A stretch of DNA of 64,000 nt, from positions 62,001 to 126,000 of the forward strand of contig CAWBCM010000008.1 in NCBI GenBank assembly GCA_963787285.1, written 5' to 3'. Source of the stretch: JAHEJN01 sp963787285 (GTDB lineage Bacteria > Actinomycetota > Acidimicrobiia > Acidimicrobiales > JAHEJN01). This document shows, piece after piece, positions 39,295 through 47,405 of this stretch. The translations under genes were made by a program, and so were the position numbers. The notes beneath the pieces are model-generated. The model was not told where the DNA came from, made no database searches, and saw only the letters and a list, made by a program, of their open reading frames with translations. Position 1 is the stretch's first letter. Every line of letters begins with the position of its first letter.

Positions 39295-39725
39295 GGCTCG
39301 TCGGTGCCCGCCGCCACGGCTTTCTCGAGCAGTCGCGCCATGACGGCCAGCTCGTCGGAGGTCAGGGGCGAGATGATGGGATGGGAGCGCATGAACCGCT
39401 CGTGGACCTCGGCGGCGACGCGCTCGCCCTTGTCGGTGCGGACCAACTGCTTCACCCGGCGATCGTCGGGGTCGGCCCGCCGCTCGATCAGCGAGCGCTC
39501 TTCGAGCTGGTCGGCCAGACCGGTGATGTACGACGCATCGCAGCTGAGTCGCTCGGCCAGGGTGCCCATCGACAGTGGTGACTCGAGCTCGCGAAGCGCA
39601 TGGGCCATCGGTAGGCTCATGTCGAAACATTCGAGCTCGGCACGGAACGTGCAGGTCATTCGGGTGCCCAGTACGCGCAGGGCCGACGAGATTCGATCGA
39701 GGAGTTCTGCCCGGTCGGCGTTCAT
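39291..39725 (-). CDS. MarR-family transcriptional regulator
   Basis: 144 residues, winged helix: recognition region MGTLAERLSCDASYITGLAD (about 54-73) and wing ERRADPDDRRVKQLVRTDKG. Divergent from the DrrAB-like exporter, with a perfect palindrome in between, it is likely an autoregulator and drug-responsive repressor of the exporter. A TAGACT -10 box (complement of 39732-39737) 6 nt before the ATG makes the mRNA leaderless. menH follows in the same unit. Confidence 0.88.
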   Translation of the reverse strand: MNADRAELLDRISSALRVLGTRMTCTFRAELECFDMSLPMAHALRELESPLSMGTLAERLSCDASYITGLADQLEERSLIERRADPDDRRVKQLVRTDKGERVAAEVHERFMRSHPIISPLTSDELAVMARLLEKAVAAGTDEP

Positions 39726-39731
39726 CTTCCC

Positions 39732-39737
39732 AGTCTA
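39732..39737 (-). promoter_or_regulatory. -10 box of the marR-menH unit
   Basis: TAGACT on the minus strand, 6 nt upstream of the marR ATG. The palindrome at 39764-39778 lies about 27-41 nt further upstream, in the -35 region. Confidence 0.5.
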
Positions 39738-39738
39738 G

Positions 39739-39766
39739 TTGCCCACCCCTCAATCCTTGCTACAGT
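39739..39766 (+). promoter_or_regulatory. Possible promoter of the DrrAB-like exporter
   Basis: TTGCCC (39739-39744), 16 nt, then TACAGT (39761-39766). The -10 overlaps the left arm of the palindrome, so a bound MarR dimer would block it. The gene itself starts at 39820 with AGAGGA (39807-39812) as ribosome site. Confidence 0.4.
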
Positions 39767-39778
39767 CAATACTTGACT
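39764..39778. promoter_or_regulatory. Palindromic MarR operator candidate
   Basis: AGTCAA-TAC-TTGACT, a perfect 6-3-6 inverted repeat between the divergent marR and exporter genes, of the size bound by MarR dimers. It overlaps the likely exporter -10 box and the upstream region of the marR promoter. Confidence 0.7.
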
Positions 39779-39819
39779 CACTAAACCTTTCTCCCCCAGA
39801 CCATCCAGAGGATCCGCTG

Positions 39820-40767
39820 ATGACTGCCCCCGCAGTACGTGCCGAGAACGTCGTCAAGCACTTCGGCGACGTGAAGGCCCTCGATGGTGTGTCGCTCACC
39901 TTCGAACCCGGAATGATCTACGGCCTGCTCGGGCCCAACGGTGCCGGCAAGACAACACTGATCCGCGTGCTCACCACGCTGCTGCGACCCGATTCGGGTT
40001 CGGCCGAGGTCGCCGGAGTCGACGTGTTGGCCGACCCCACCAACGCCCGCCGCCGCCTCGGTCTGGCCGGGCAGTCCGCCGCCGTCGACCAGTTCCTCAC
40101 CGGCTACGAGAACCTCGAGATGGTCGGCCGGCTCTACGGTCTGCCCCGCGGCGAGGCCAAGAAGCGGGCCGACGACGTCCTCGAACGGATGCACCTGACC
40201 GAAGCGTCGACCCGCCAGGTGAAGACCTACTCCGGCGGCATGCGGCGCCGGCTCGACCTCGGCGCATCGATGGTCGGTCGCCCCGAAGTGCTCTTCCTCG
40301 ACGAGCCGACGACGGGCATCGATCCAGGCAGCCGGGTCGACATCTGGGGCCTCATCACCGACCTGGTCGAGGGTGGCACCACGATCCTTATGACCACCCA
40401 GTACCTGGAGGAGGCCGACCAGCTCGCTTCGCGCATCGGCGTGATCGACAACGGCTTGATGATCGCCGAGGGAACCGCCGACGACCTCAAGAACCAGATC
40501 GGTGGCTCGATCATCGAGCTCATGGTGCGACCGGACAACCGCGAGCGCGTGCTCGAGACCCTGCGATCGGCCACGGGCCACGAACCCACCTACGAAGCGG
40601 CTCGCGACCTGGTGACGTTGCCGGCACCCGGCGGAACCGCCGAGCTGTTCTCGGTGGTGCGGGCCCTCGACGCCATCGACATCACCCCGTTGTCGATCGA
40701 CGTCCGCAAGCCCACCCTCGACGATGCATTCCTGGCCCTCACCGCCGACTCGGAGATCCCCGCATGA
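39820..40767 (+). CDS. ABC transporter ATP-binding protein (DrrA-like)
   Basis: 315 residues from ATG 39820, chosen for the ribosome site AGAGGA 7 nt upstream; the longer in-frame extension is not conserved. Walker A GPNGAGKTT, signature YSGGMRRRLD, Walker B VLFLDEPTTGID and the DrrA C-terminal motif KPTLDDAFLALT. Drives export through the next-encoded permease (4-nt overlap). Intact sister of the broken gene at 3.3 kb. Confidence 0.9.
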   Translation: MTAPAVRAENVVKHFGDVKALDGVSLTFEPGMIYGLLGPNGAGKTTLIRVLTTLLRPDSGSAEVAGVDVLADPTNARRRLGLAGQSAAVDQFLTGYENLEMVGRLYGLPRGEAKKRADDVLERMHLTEASTRQVKTYSGGMRRRLDLGASMVGRPEVLFLDEPTTGIDPGSRVDIWGLITDLVEGGTTILMTTQYLEEADQLASRIGVIDNGLMIAEGTADDLKNQIGGSIIELMVRPDNRERVLETLRSATGHEPTYEAARDLVTLPAPGGTAELFSVVRALDAIDITPLSIDVRKPTLDDAFLALTADSEIPA

Positions 40768-41621
40768 CCACCGCAACCCTTCCCGAGACGACCGTCGTCG
40801 CCGGGCCCCGACAGGTGTCGTTGTCCGACGGCCTGCGCGACACCAGCGTCATCATGCGCCGCAACGTGATGCGCAACCTGCGACTGCCCGAGCTGATCAT
40901 CTTCGCCACGATCCAGCCGGTGCTGTTCCTCCTGCTGTTCAACTACGTGTTCGGTGGCTCGATCGGTCAGTCGCTCGGTGGTGCCTTCGGTGGCAAGTAC
41001 ATCAACTACCTGCTGCCGGGCATGCTCGTGCAGACGGCGATGTTCTCCGCCATGCAGACGGCGATCGGCCTCACCGAAGATCTCAGCGCCGGGGTGATCG
41101 ATCGGTTCCGCTCGCTGCCCATCGCCCGGTCGGCGGTACTCGCCGGTCGGACGCTGGCCGACATGTTGCGCAGCGTGTTCGTCGTGACCCTGCTCACCGT
41201 GGTGGGGTACGTCGTCGGGTTCCGCACCGCCGACGGCCTTCCGAAGCTGGTGGTCGGGCTGATCTTCTGCCTGCTCTTCGGCTTCGCCATCTCCTGGGTG
41301 ATGGCCTTCGTCGGCTTGGCCGTGAAGACCCCCGAAGCCGCCAACTCGGCGGCCTTCCTCCCGCTGTTCCCCCTCATGTTCGCCAGCTCGATCTTCGTCC
41401 CGGTCGACACCCTGCCCGGCTGGATGCAGGCGTTTGCCGAGAATCAGCCGGTCACGGTGTTGTCCGACACCATGCGCGGGTTCATCCTGGGCGACGAGTT
41501 CCTGGCCACCCACCGCTTCTCGATGACCCAACTCGTCCTGTACTCCTTGTTCTGGATCGGGCTCATCCTCTTCGTCGCCGTGCCCCTCGCGGTCCGCAAA
41601 TACCGCCGTACCGTCGCCTAG
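40764..41621 (+). CDS. ABC-2 type transporter permease (DrrB-like)
   Basis: 285 residues with six hydrophobic segments and the ABC-2 pattern: amphipathic N-terminus (VIMRRNVMRNLRLPE), LLPGMLVQTAMFSAMQT, and SSIFVPVDTLPGWMQAFAEN. Exporter subunit with the preceding ATPase; hydrophobic drugs or lipids are the usual cargo of this family. Probably under MarR control. Confidence 0.9.
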   Translation: MTTATLPETTVVAGPRQVSLSDGLRDTSVIMRRNVMRNLRLPELIIFATIQPVLFLLLFNYVFGGSIGQSLGGAFGGKYINYLLPGMLVQTAMFSAMQTAIGLTEDLSAGVIDRFRSLPIARSAVLAGRTLADMLRSVFVVTLLTVVGYVVGFRTADGLPKLVVGLIFCLLFGFAISWVMAFVGLAVKTPEAANSAAFLPLFPLMFASSIFVPVDTLPGWMQAFAENQPVTVLSDTMRGFILGDEFLATHRFSMTQLVLYSLFWIGLILFVAVPLAVRKYRRTVA

Positions 41622-41622
41622 C

Positions 41623-42297
41623 TCACGGCTTGGCGACGGCCCGCTTCAGGAACTGCATCACCGGAGCCGCCACGGCCCAGTGGTCGAGGATGAACTGGTC
41701 GAGCTCGGGGTCGAGGAGCAGCTCGGGGTCCTCGAAGTCGGCCCAGAACACCCACTGCTTGTTCAGCACCAGCGGCTCGTTCTCCGCCAGCTCCTTGAGC
41801 TCGGCCGGCGCCCGCTTGTGGGCCTCGCCGGTGAGGGTGCCGTAGGTCGACGCGAACGGCTTGGCCTCGGTCAGCGCCCGCAGCTCGGCGGAGTGCTCGC
41901 CGACGTAGCGCCGCACCTGATCGCGAAGCGCGGTGTCGGGCATGTACAAACCGCCGGCGACCGCCACGCCGTTGATGCCGACCCGGCACGTGTAGCCCGG
42001 ATAGCCGGCGTCGTGCCTCTCGCGGCGACCGACCGTGATGCCGAGCTGGGTCTTGTACGGCGACTTGTCCTTGCTGAACCGCACGTCGCGGTTGATGCGA
42101 TAGATCGCCTTCGTGGGGTCGGTCTGGTACTCGGGCTGGTCGGCCTGCAGCCCGGCAACCAGCGCGGCCGCGAGTGCCCGGTACGGCTCCTTGAGGTGCT
42201 TCTCGTAGGCCCCGCGATTCGCGTCGAAGTACGCCTTGGAGTTGTCGGCGGCGAGACCGCGCCAGAAGTCGAGCGTTTCCTGCGTGAAGAATGCCAT
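41623..42297 (-). CDS. DUF2461/TIGR02453 family protein
   Basis: 224 residues from ATG 42297 (MAFFTQETLDFWRGLAADNS). Family signatures: KAYFDANRGAYEKHLKEPYR, RINRDVRFSKDKSPYKTQLG, GGLYMPD, and KQWVFWADFEDPELL. Widespread cytosolic proteins without a known reaction. Converges with the exporter genes, whose stop is 1 bp away. Confidence 0.85.
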   Translation of the reverse strand: MAFFTQETLDFWRGLAADNSKAYFDANRGAYEKHLKEPYRALAAALVAGLQADQPEYQTDPTKAIYRINRDVRFSKDKSPYKTQLGITVGRRERHDAGYPGYTCRVGINGVAVAGGLYMPDTALRDQVRRYVGEHSAELRALTEAKPFASTYGTLTGEAHKRAPAELKELAENEPLVLNKQWVFWADFEDPELLLDPELDQFILDHWAVAAPVMQFLKRAVAKP

Positions 42298-42424
42298 CGG
42301 CTGATCTTGCCCCGGCCATCGGCGCCCCGCCACCACGGCTCTCCGGGACGGCGGCGCGGCTGGTCCGGAGTCTCTCGCTTCCCTCGGATTCATGCCGAGC
42401 GGTACGACCTTCTAGCCTTCGGGC

Positions 42425-44092
42425 GTGATCGTCACCGCCGCCGCCACCTTCTGCGCCACTCTCGTCGACGAGTTCGCCCGGCGCGGCATCACCCAGGCCT
42501 TCGTCGCACCGGGGTCGCGTTCCACACCCCTGCTGATGGCCCTCGACGCCGACGCACGGGTCGACGTGCACCTCTTCCACGACGAACGCTCGGCATCCTT
42601 CGCCGCCCTCGGATACGCCAACACCTCCGGCGTGGCGGGCATCGTCCTGTGCACCTCGGGAACCGCCACGGCCCACTTCTACGCCGCGATCATCGAAGCC
42701 GACCTCTCCGGGGTGCCGATGATCGTGTGCACCGCCGACCGGCCGCCCGAACTCTGGGATCGGGGCGCACCGCAGACCATCGATCAGACGCGCATGTACG
42801 GCAAGAGCCCGCGCCTGTTCGTGCAGCCCGGCCCCGCCGACGACGCTCACGCCCCGACCTGGAGGCCCCTTGCCGCCGACATCGCCGAGCACGCCGCGGG
42901 CCATCGGGGCGCCCGACCGGGTCCGGTGCACGCCAATCTCTCGTTCCGTGATCCGCTGGTCGGCGAACCCGGCCCCCTCCCGGACCTGCTCCCGCCGAGC
43001 ACCCCGACCCCCCGACCGTCGATCGCCGACTCCGAAGCGGCCCGGATCGCCGGACTGTGCCGCGACCGCCGTGGGGTGATCATCGCCGGGCGGGGCAGCA
43101 GCAGTCACGACGATCTGCACCGACTCGCCCACCGGCTCGGATGGCCGATCATCGCCGATCACCAGTCGGGTGCCCGCACCGACGGCACCGTCGCCCACGC
43201 CGACACCCTGCTGCGCCACGCGTCGTTCGCGGTGGCCCGGCGACCGGAGACGATCCTGCGGTTCGGTGAGGCACTTTCATCGAAGGCACTGAGCCAGTGG
43301 ATGACCACGTGCGCCGTCGAGGGAAGCGATGTCGTCGCGTTGCACCAACCCGGCCGCCTGATCGATCCCGAGATCATCGCCACGGTCGTGGCGCCCGAGG
43401 ACGGGGCCGCGGCCGCCATCCTCGAACATGTCGGCACCGGGGCCCCTGTCGCGGAGGCAGAGATCTGGCTCGGCGCCGACCACACGGCCCGATCGGTCGT
43501 CTCCGGGGCCCTGGACACCGCACGCGACTCCGAGCTCGCGGTGGCGGTCCGTGCCCTCCATGCCGCCGGGCCCGACGGCGTCGTGGTGGCAGCGTCGTCG
43601 ATGCCGGTGCGCTACCTCGAATGGTTCGACTCCCACCCGCCGCCGGGTACACGGGTGCTCTCGAATCGAGGGGCCAACGGCATCGACGGCGTGATCGCCA
43701 CGTCGATCGGCGCGGCCCTCACCGGCGCGCCCACGGTGTGCCTCATCGGCGACGTCGCCTTCCTGCACGACGCGAGCTCGCTCACCACCCTGACCCGGCG
43801 CGCTGTCGATCTGAGCGTCGTCGTCATCGACAACGACGGTGGTGGCATCTTCTCCTTCCTTTCCCAGGCCGAACTGCTCGAACCGGAGCGCTTCGACCGG
43901 CTCTTCGGCACTCCCCACGGCACCGACCTGGTCGCCCTCGCGGCGGCCCACGGCCTCGAAGCGACCGACGACACCTCGGACCTCTCGCCGAGGGGCGTGC
44001 GGGTGATCGTGGCCCGCACGCCTCGACGACCGGCCCATGTCGAGCTGGTTCGGGCGATCAACGAGGCCGTGGCCTCTACGCTCGACCCATGA
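42425..44092 (+). CDS. menD: SEPHCHC synthase
   Basis: 555 residues, thiamine-diphosphate enzyme joining 2-oxoglutarate (after decarboxylation) to isochorismate. N-terminal VAPGSRSTPLLMAL, the ThDP-activating acid in LFHDERSASFAALG, LCTSGTATAHFYAAI, and the ThDP/Mg motif VVIDNDGGGIFSFL near residue 468. GTG start with TAGCCT (42413-42418) 6 nt upstream. Its stop overlaps the menB ATG (ATGA). Confidence 0.93.
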   Translation: MIVTAAATFCATLVDEFARRGITQAFVAPGSRSTPLLMALDADARVDVHLFHDERSASFAALGYANTSGVAGIVLCTSGTATAHFYAAIIEADLSGVPMIVCTADRPPELWDRGAPQTIDQTRMYGKSPRLFVQPGPADDAHAPTWRPLAADIAEHAAGHRGARPGPVHANLSFRDPLVGEPGPLPDLLPPSTPTPRPSIADSEAARIAGLCRDRRGVIIAGRGSSSHDDLHRLAHRLGWPIIADHQSGARTDGTVAHADTLLRHASFAVARRPETILRFGEALSSKALSQWMTTCAVEGSDVVALHQPGRLIDPEIIATVVAPEDGAAAAILEHVGTGAPVAEAEIWLGADHTARSVVSGALDTARDSELAVAVRALHAAGPDGVVVAASSMPVRYLEWFDSHPPPGTRVLSNRGANGIDGVIATSIGAALTGAPTVCLIGDVAFLHDASSLTTLTRRAVDLSVVVIDNDGGGIFSFLSQAELLEPERFDRLFGTPHGTDLVALAAAHGLEATDDTSDLSPRGVRVIVARTPRRPAHVELVRAINEAVASTLDP

Positions 44093-45003
44093 CCGAACCG
44101 GTTTCCGAGATCTTCGACGCCGCTGCCTGGACGGAGGTGGCCGGCTTCGACTTCACCGACATCACCTATCACCGGGCCAGGCACGTGCCGGCCGTACGCA
44201 TCGCCTTCGACCGGCCCGACGTGCGCAACGCCTTCCGGCCCCACACCGTCGACGAGCTGTACACCGCGCTCGATCACGCCCGCCAGTCCTCCGACATCGG
44301 TTGCGTCCTGCTCACCGGCAACGGCCCGTCGGCCAAAGACGGCGGTTGGGCGTTCTGCTCGGGCGGCGATCAGCGCATCCGCGGCGCCGACGGGTACCGG
44401 TACACGACCGACGACGGCGAGACGGCCGAGACCATCGATCCGGGGCGCAGCGGGCGCCTGCACATTCTCGAATGCCAGCGTCTCATCCGCTTCATGCCCA
44501 AGCCGGTGATCGCCGTGGTGCCCGGCTGGGCTGCCGGCGGTGGGCACAGTCTGCACGTGGTCTGCGATCTCACGATCGCCAGTCGCGAACACGCCCGGTT
44601 CAAGCAGACCGACACCGACGTCGCCAGCGTCGACGCCGGCTTCGGCTCGGCCTACCTCGCCCGTCAGGTGGGCCAGAAGATCGCTCGCGAGATCTTCTTC
44701 CTCGGGCTCACCTACACCGCCGACGAGGCCATGGCCCAGGGAGCGGTGAACAAGGTTGTGCCCCACGCCGAGCTCGAGGCAACTGCGCTCGAATGGGCGG
44801 CCGAGATCTGTCGGAAGAGCCCGACGGCACAGCGCATGGCCAAGTTCGCGTTCAACCTCATCGACGACGGTCTGATCGGTCAGCAGGTGTTCGCCGGCGA
44901 GACGACGCGCCTCATCTACGGCACCGACGAGGCGAAGGAGGGCCGCGACGCCTTCCTCGAGAAACGAGCCCCCGACTGGTCCGAGTTCCCGTACTACTAC
45001 TGA
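44089..45003 (+). CDS. menB: 1,4-Dihydroxy-2-naphthoyl-CoA synthase
   Basis: 304 residues, crotonase fold: cyclises o-succinylbenzoyl-CoA. Oxyanion-hole segments FCSGGDQRIRG and AAGGGHSLHVV, catalytic Asp in VDAGFGSAYLA, and the MenB C-terminus RAPDWSEFPYYY. Coupled to menD by 4 nt. Confidence 0.94.
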   Translation: MTEPVSEIFDAAAWTEVAGFDFTDITYHRARHVPAVRIAFDRPDVRNAFRPHTVDELYTALDHARQSSDIGCVLLTGNGPSAKDGGWAFCSGGDQRIRGADGYRYTTDDGETAETIDPGRSGRLHILECQRLIRFMPKPVIAVVPGWAAGGGHSLHVVCDLTIASREHARFKQTDTDVASVDAGFGSAYLARQVGQKIAREIFFLGLTYTADEAMAQGAVNKVVPHAELEATALEWAAEICRKSPTAQRMAKFAFNLIDDGLIGQQVFAGETTRLIYGTDEAKEGRDAFLEKRAPDWSEFPYYY

Positions 45004-45012
45004 CCCGGGCGC

Positions 45013-45739
45013 TCACTGCCACGGCGGGAGACCGGGCAGGGCACCCGGCTCGTCGTCGCTGGTCAGCCGACCGGTGAGCTGACGGTAGAGCGCGGCGGCG
45101 GGAAGCTCGATGTCGGACCCCTCGGCGGCCGGGTCGTTGGCGATGAGCGAGTAGCGAGCGCCCGTATCGGACGCCACCAGCCTGATCGGTGCGGGCACCC
45201 GACCCCGAAAGCGCTCGACGGTGCTCGCGATCAGGTGATCGAGCGTGGTCGGGTCGGTGGCGGAGAAGTCGTGGCCGACGGCCAGGTCGGCGTGGTGGAT
45301 CTCGACCTCACGGAGCCGCATCTCCAGTATCTCGGCGACCGGACCCTCCATGGGGCCGAGTGGCGGCAGCAGGGTGACCACCATCGACCAGGTCGCCGAC
45401 GCAACGTCGGTCACGGCCACCGCCAGGGTTTCCGCCGTGATGTGCACGTCCTGGAACACCACCTCGGCCGACCGGTGGGCTCCCGCCTCGATGTCGGCGT
45501 TGCGCGCCTCGATCGAGGGATACATCGGCAGCGGCGTGGCGCCCTGCGCCCCGACCAGCATCCGCAGCAGCGCGTCGGCGTTGCGAGCGAGGTGGGTGAG
45601 CACATGGCCACGCTGTCCAACCCGGCAGCTCGGTGGGCTCGCCCACGGCTTCGGTCTCGAGGCCGTCGACCGAGGTCAGCAGCGACGCGGTCGACGCGGC
45701 GACGGCGTCGATGAGGAAGGCCGATGTCGGGGAGGTCAC
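45013..45739 (-). CDS. Mycothiol-dependent maleylpyruvate isomerase-like protein, frame broken at 45613
   Basis: About 241 residues after repair. The N-terminal DinB/MDMPI helical bundle with ELPGWTRGHVLTHLARNADA contains a metal-type His; EIHHADLAVGH supplies further His ligands; the C-terminal domain (about 150-241) has the MDMPI_C look. As assembled the frame breaks at TGG ACA g CGT GGC CAT (about 45613); removing that G joins MTSPTSAFLIDAV... to VLTHLARNADALL. Span 727 nt = 3n+1. GTG start with AAGGAG 7 nt upstream; follows the VOC gene in one operon. Confidence 0.8.
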
Positions 45740-45751
45740 GGGACGTCTCCT

Positions 45752-46288
45752 TCAGGCGAAGGGTCGAACGGGATCGGCGCCGTCCCACCCGATGGTCTGC
45801 TTCCAGAAGTTGGTGAAAACGGCTTCCATGAGCTCGCTGGTCTCGATGAGCTCGAGATAGCCGGGAAGCACGCCCCGGGTGTCGAGGTACCCGACCTTGC
45901 CGCCGGTGGGTACGCCGGCCTCGAAGGCGAGCTCGTAGCCCATCGCCAGGTACCTCTCCTTGTCGGCGGCGTACTCGTCGGTGGCCATCCCGAAGTGGTG
46001 GAAACCATGGCCCTTCGCCGCGATGTGCTCGTTGTACACCGACGGAAGGTCGTCGTTGGGTTGGATGAGCTCGACGTTCATGTGGCCGGCGAAGCTCATG
46101 GCGAGCTTGGCGCTGCCCTGGGCCGGCTCACCGCGGTAGACGGGGTCGTCACCGGTGAAATGGTCGAGGAGGAACCAGGGTCCGACGCCGAGATTGTCGA
46201 CCCAGCTCTGGATGGCCACGTGGATGTCGGGCACCACGTAGGCCATCTGCATGATGCCGTCGGCGGGTTGACCGAAGTCGAGATCCAT
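45752..46288 (-). CDS. VOC (glyoxalase) superfamily protein
   Basis: 178 residues. Two beta-alpha-beta-beta-beta units: MQMAYVVPDIHVAIQSW and, after VELIQPND, HHFGMATDEYAADKERYLA. His and Glu metal ligands of the epimerase/dioxygenase type are present (GFHHFG, YLELIET). Reaction unknown. GGGGGAG precedes the ATG, so it is SD-led. Confidence 0.75.
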   Translation of the reverse strand: MDLDFGQPADGIMQMAYVVPDIHVAIQSWVDNLGVGPWFLLDHFTGDDPVYRGEPAQGSAKLAMSFAGHMNVELIQPNDDLPSVYNEHIAAKGHGFHHFGMATDEYAADKERYLAMGYELAFEAGVPTGGKVGYLDTRGVLPGYLELIETSELMEAVFTNFWKQTIGWDGADPVRPFA

Positions 46289-46359
46289 GGCGCACTCCCC
46301 CTCGTCGAGATCCGAGCCGATACTAGGTGCGGGCCGCAGGCGCCACCTAACGTGCGCCC

Positions 46360-46851
46360 ATGGTTCGCTACGCCGACAATCCCACTGCGTTGGAGACGAT
46401 CGACATCGAGGCTCCGCCCGCCGCGGTGTGGCCCCTGGTCAGCGATCCCGGCGTGCCGGCGAGGTTCTCCACCGAGCTCCAGTCGGCGGTCTGGGGCGAC
46501 ACCGGTCCCCACGAGGGTGCCACCATCGTGGGCACCAACTTCCACGAGGCCCGCGGAACATGGACCACCACGTCGGTGGTCACCGCCTGCGAGGTCGATC
46601 GCGAGTTCACCTGGACCGTCGGCGACGTCGACAACCCCACGGCCGTGTGGTCCTTCGGCCTCGAACCGGGCGACACGGGGACCCGACTGAGCTTTCGAGC
46701 GGTGATGGGCCCCGGGCCCTCGGGAGTGACGAGCTTCATCGAGAAACGACCCGATCTGGAGGAACAGATCGTCGCCAACCGCCTGGGCATGTGGCGGGAC
46801 AACATGCGTCGCACGCTCACCGGAATCAAGCAGTTGGCCGAAGCCGGCTGA
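46360..46851 (+). CDS. SRPBCC (START-like) family protein
   Basis: 163 residues with the polyketide-cyclase/START pattern: ETIDIEAPPAAVWPLVSDPG, FSTELQSAVWGD, TWTVGDVDNPTAVWSFGLEP and a long C-terminal helix with RDNMRRTLTGIKQLAE. Binds a hydrophobic ligand in a helix-grip cavity. TAACGT (46348-46353) 6 nt before the ATG. Confidence 0.78.
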   Translation: MVRYADNPTALETIDIEAPPAAVWPLVSDPGVPARFSTELQSAVWGDTGPHEGATIVGTNFHEARGTWTTTSVVTACEVDREFTWTVGDVDNPTAVWSFGLEPGDTGTRLSFRAVMGPGPSGVTSFIEKRPDLEEQIVANRLGMWRDNMRRTLTGIKQLAEAG

Positions 46852-46859
46852 GCCTCGAC

Positions 46860-47366
46860 TCAGAGCACCTTGCTGCCGTACATCTCGCCGAGGGGATCGT
46901 TGATGAGCTCGAGCCGCTCACCGTCGGGGCCCGTGAAGTACAGCGAGGATCCGCCGACCTCGTGGGTCTCGACGCCCGCCTCGGCCAGGCGGTCGCGAAG
47001 CTCGGTCCACGCGGCCGGTGGCACCGAGATCGCCAGGTGGTGATGACCCCCGAGCACCTCCTGGTACTCACCGAGCCCGAGATCGGGAAAGTCGAAGAAG
47101 GCCAGGGCGTTCCCGTTGCCGATGTCGAAGAAGAAGTGCGTCGAGCCGGGGTAGTCGCGGTTCTCGAACAGCTCGGTGAGCGGGAAGCCGAGGAGGCCCT
47201 GATAGAAGCGAATCGTGGTCTCGACGTCGCTGCTCAGGAGGGCCTGGTGGTGCACGCCCCGGCCGTTGCTGTCCGGTCGTTGGTCGGCGGGCTGCAGATA
47301 CTGCGCCCTCAGTCGATCCCACTCGGCCTGTCGGTCGGGGGTGGCTCGTGAATCGGTGGATGCCAT
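46860..47366 (-). CDS. VOC family protein, extradiol-dioxygenase-like
   Basis: 168 residues; metal ligands His in RGVHHQALLSSD and GHHHLAISVP and Glu in GERLELIND, the 2-His-1-Glu set of the superfamily. An N-terminal extension (about 1-35) precedes the fold. Substrate unknown. The ATG at 47366 has only a weak ribosome site. Confidence 0.75.
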   Translation of the reverse strand: MASTDSRATPDRQAEWDRLRAQYLQPADQRPDSNGRGVHHQALLSSDVETTIRFYQGLLGFPLTELFENRDYPGSTHFFFDIGNGNALAFFDFPDLGLGEYQEVLGGHHHLAISVPPAAWTELRDRLAEAGVETHEVGGSSLYFTGPDGERLELINDPLGEMYGSKVL

Positions 47367-47405
47367 GTCCTACTGTGCCACGCTCCCCCGCTCGGGTACC
47401 ACGCG

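Noticed and set aside
39764..39769. TTGACT on the minus strand as the -35 box of marR
   Set aside because: It lies 26 nt from the TAGACT -10 box, too far for a normal promoter; better explained as an operator half-site.
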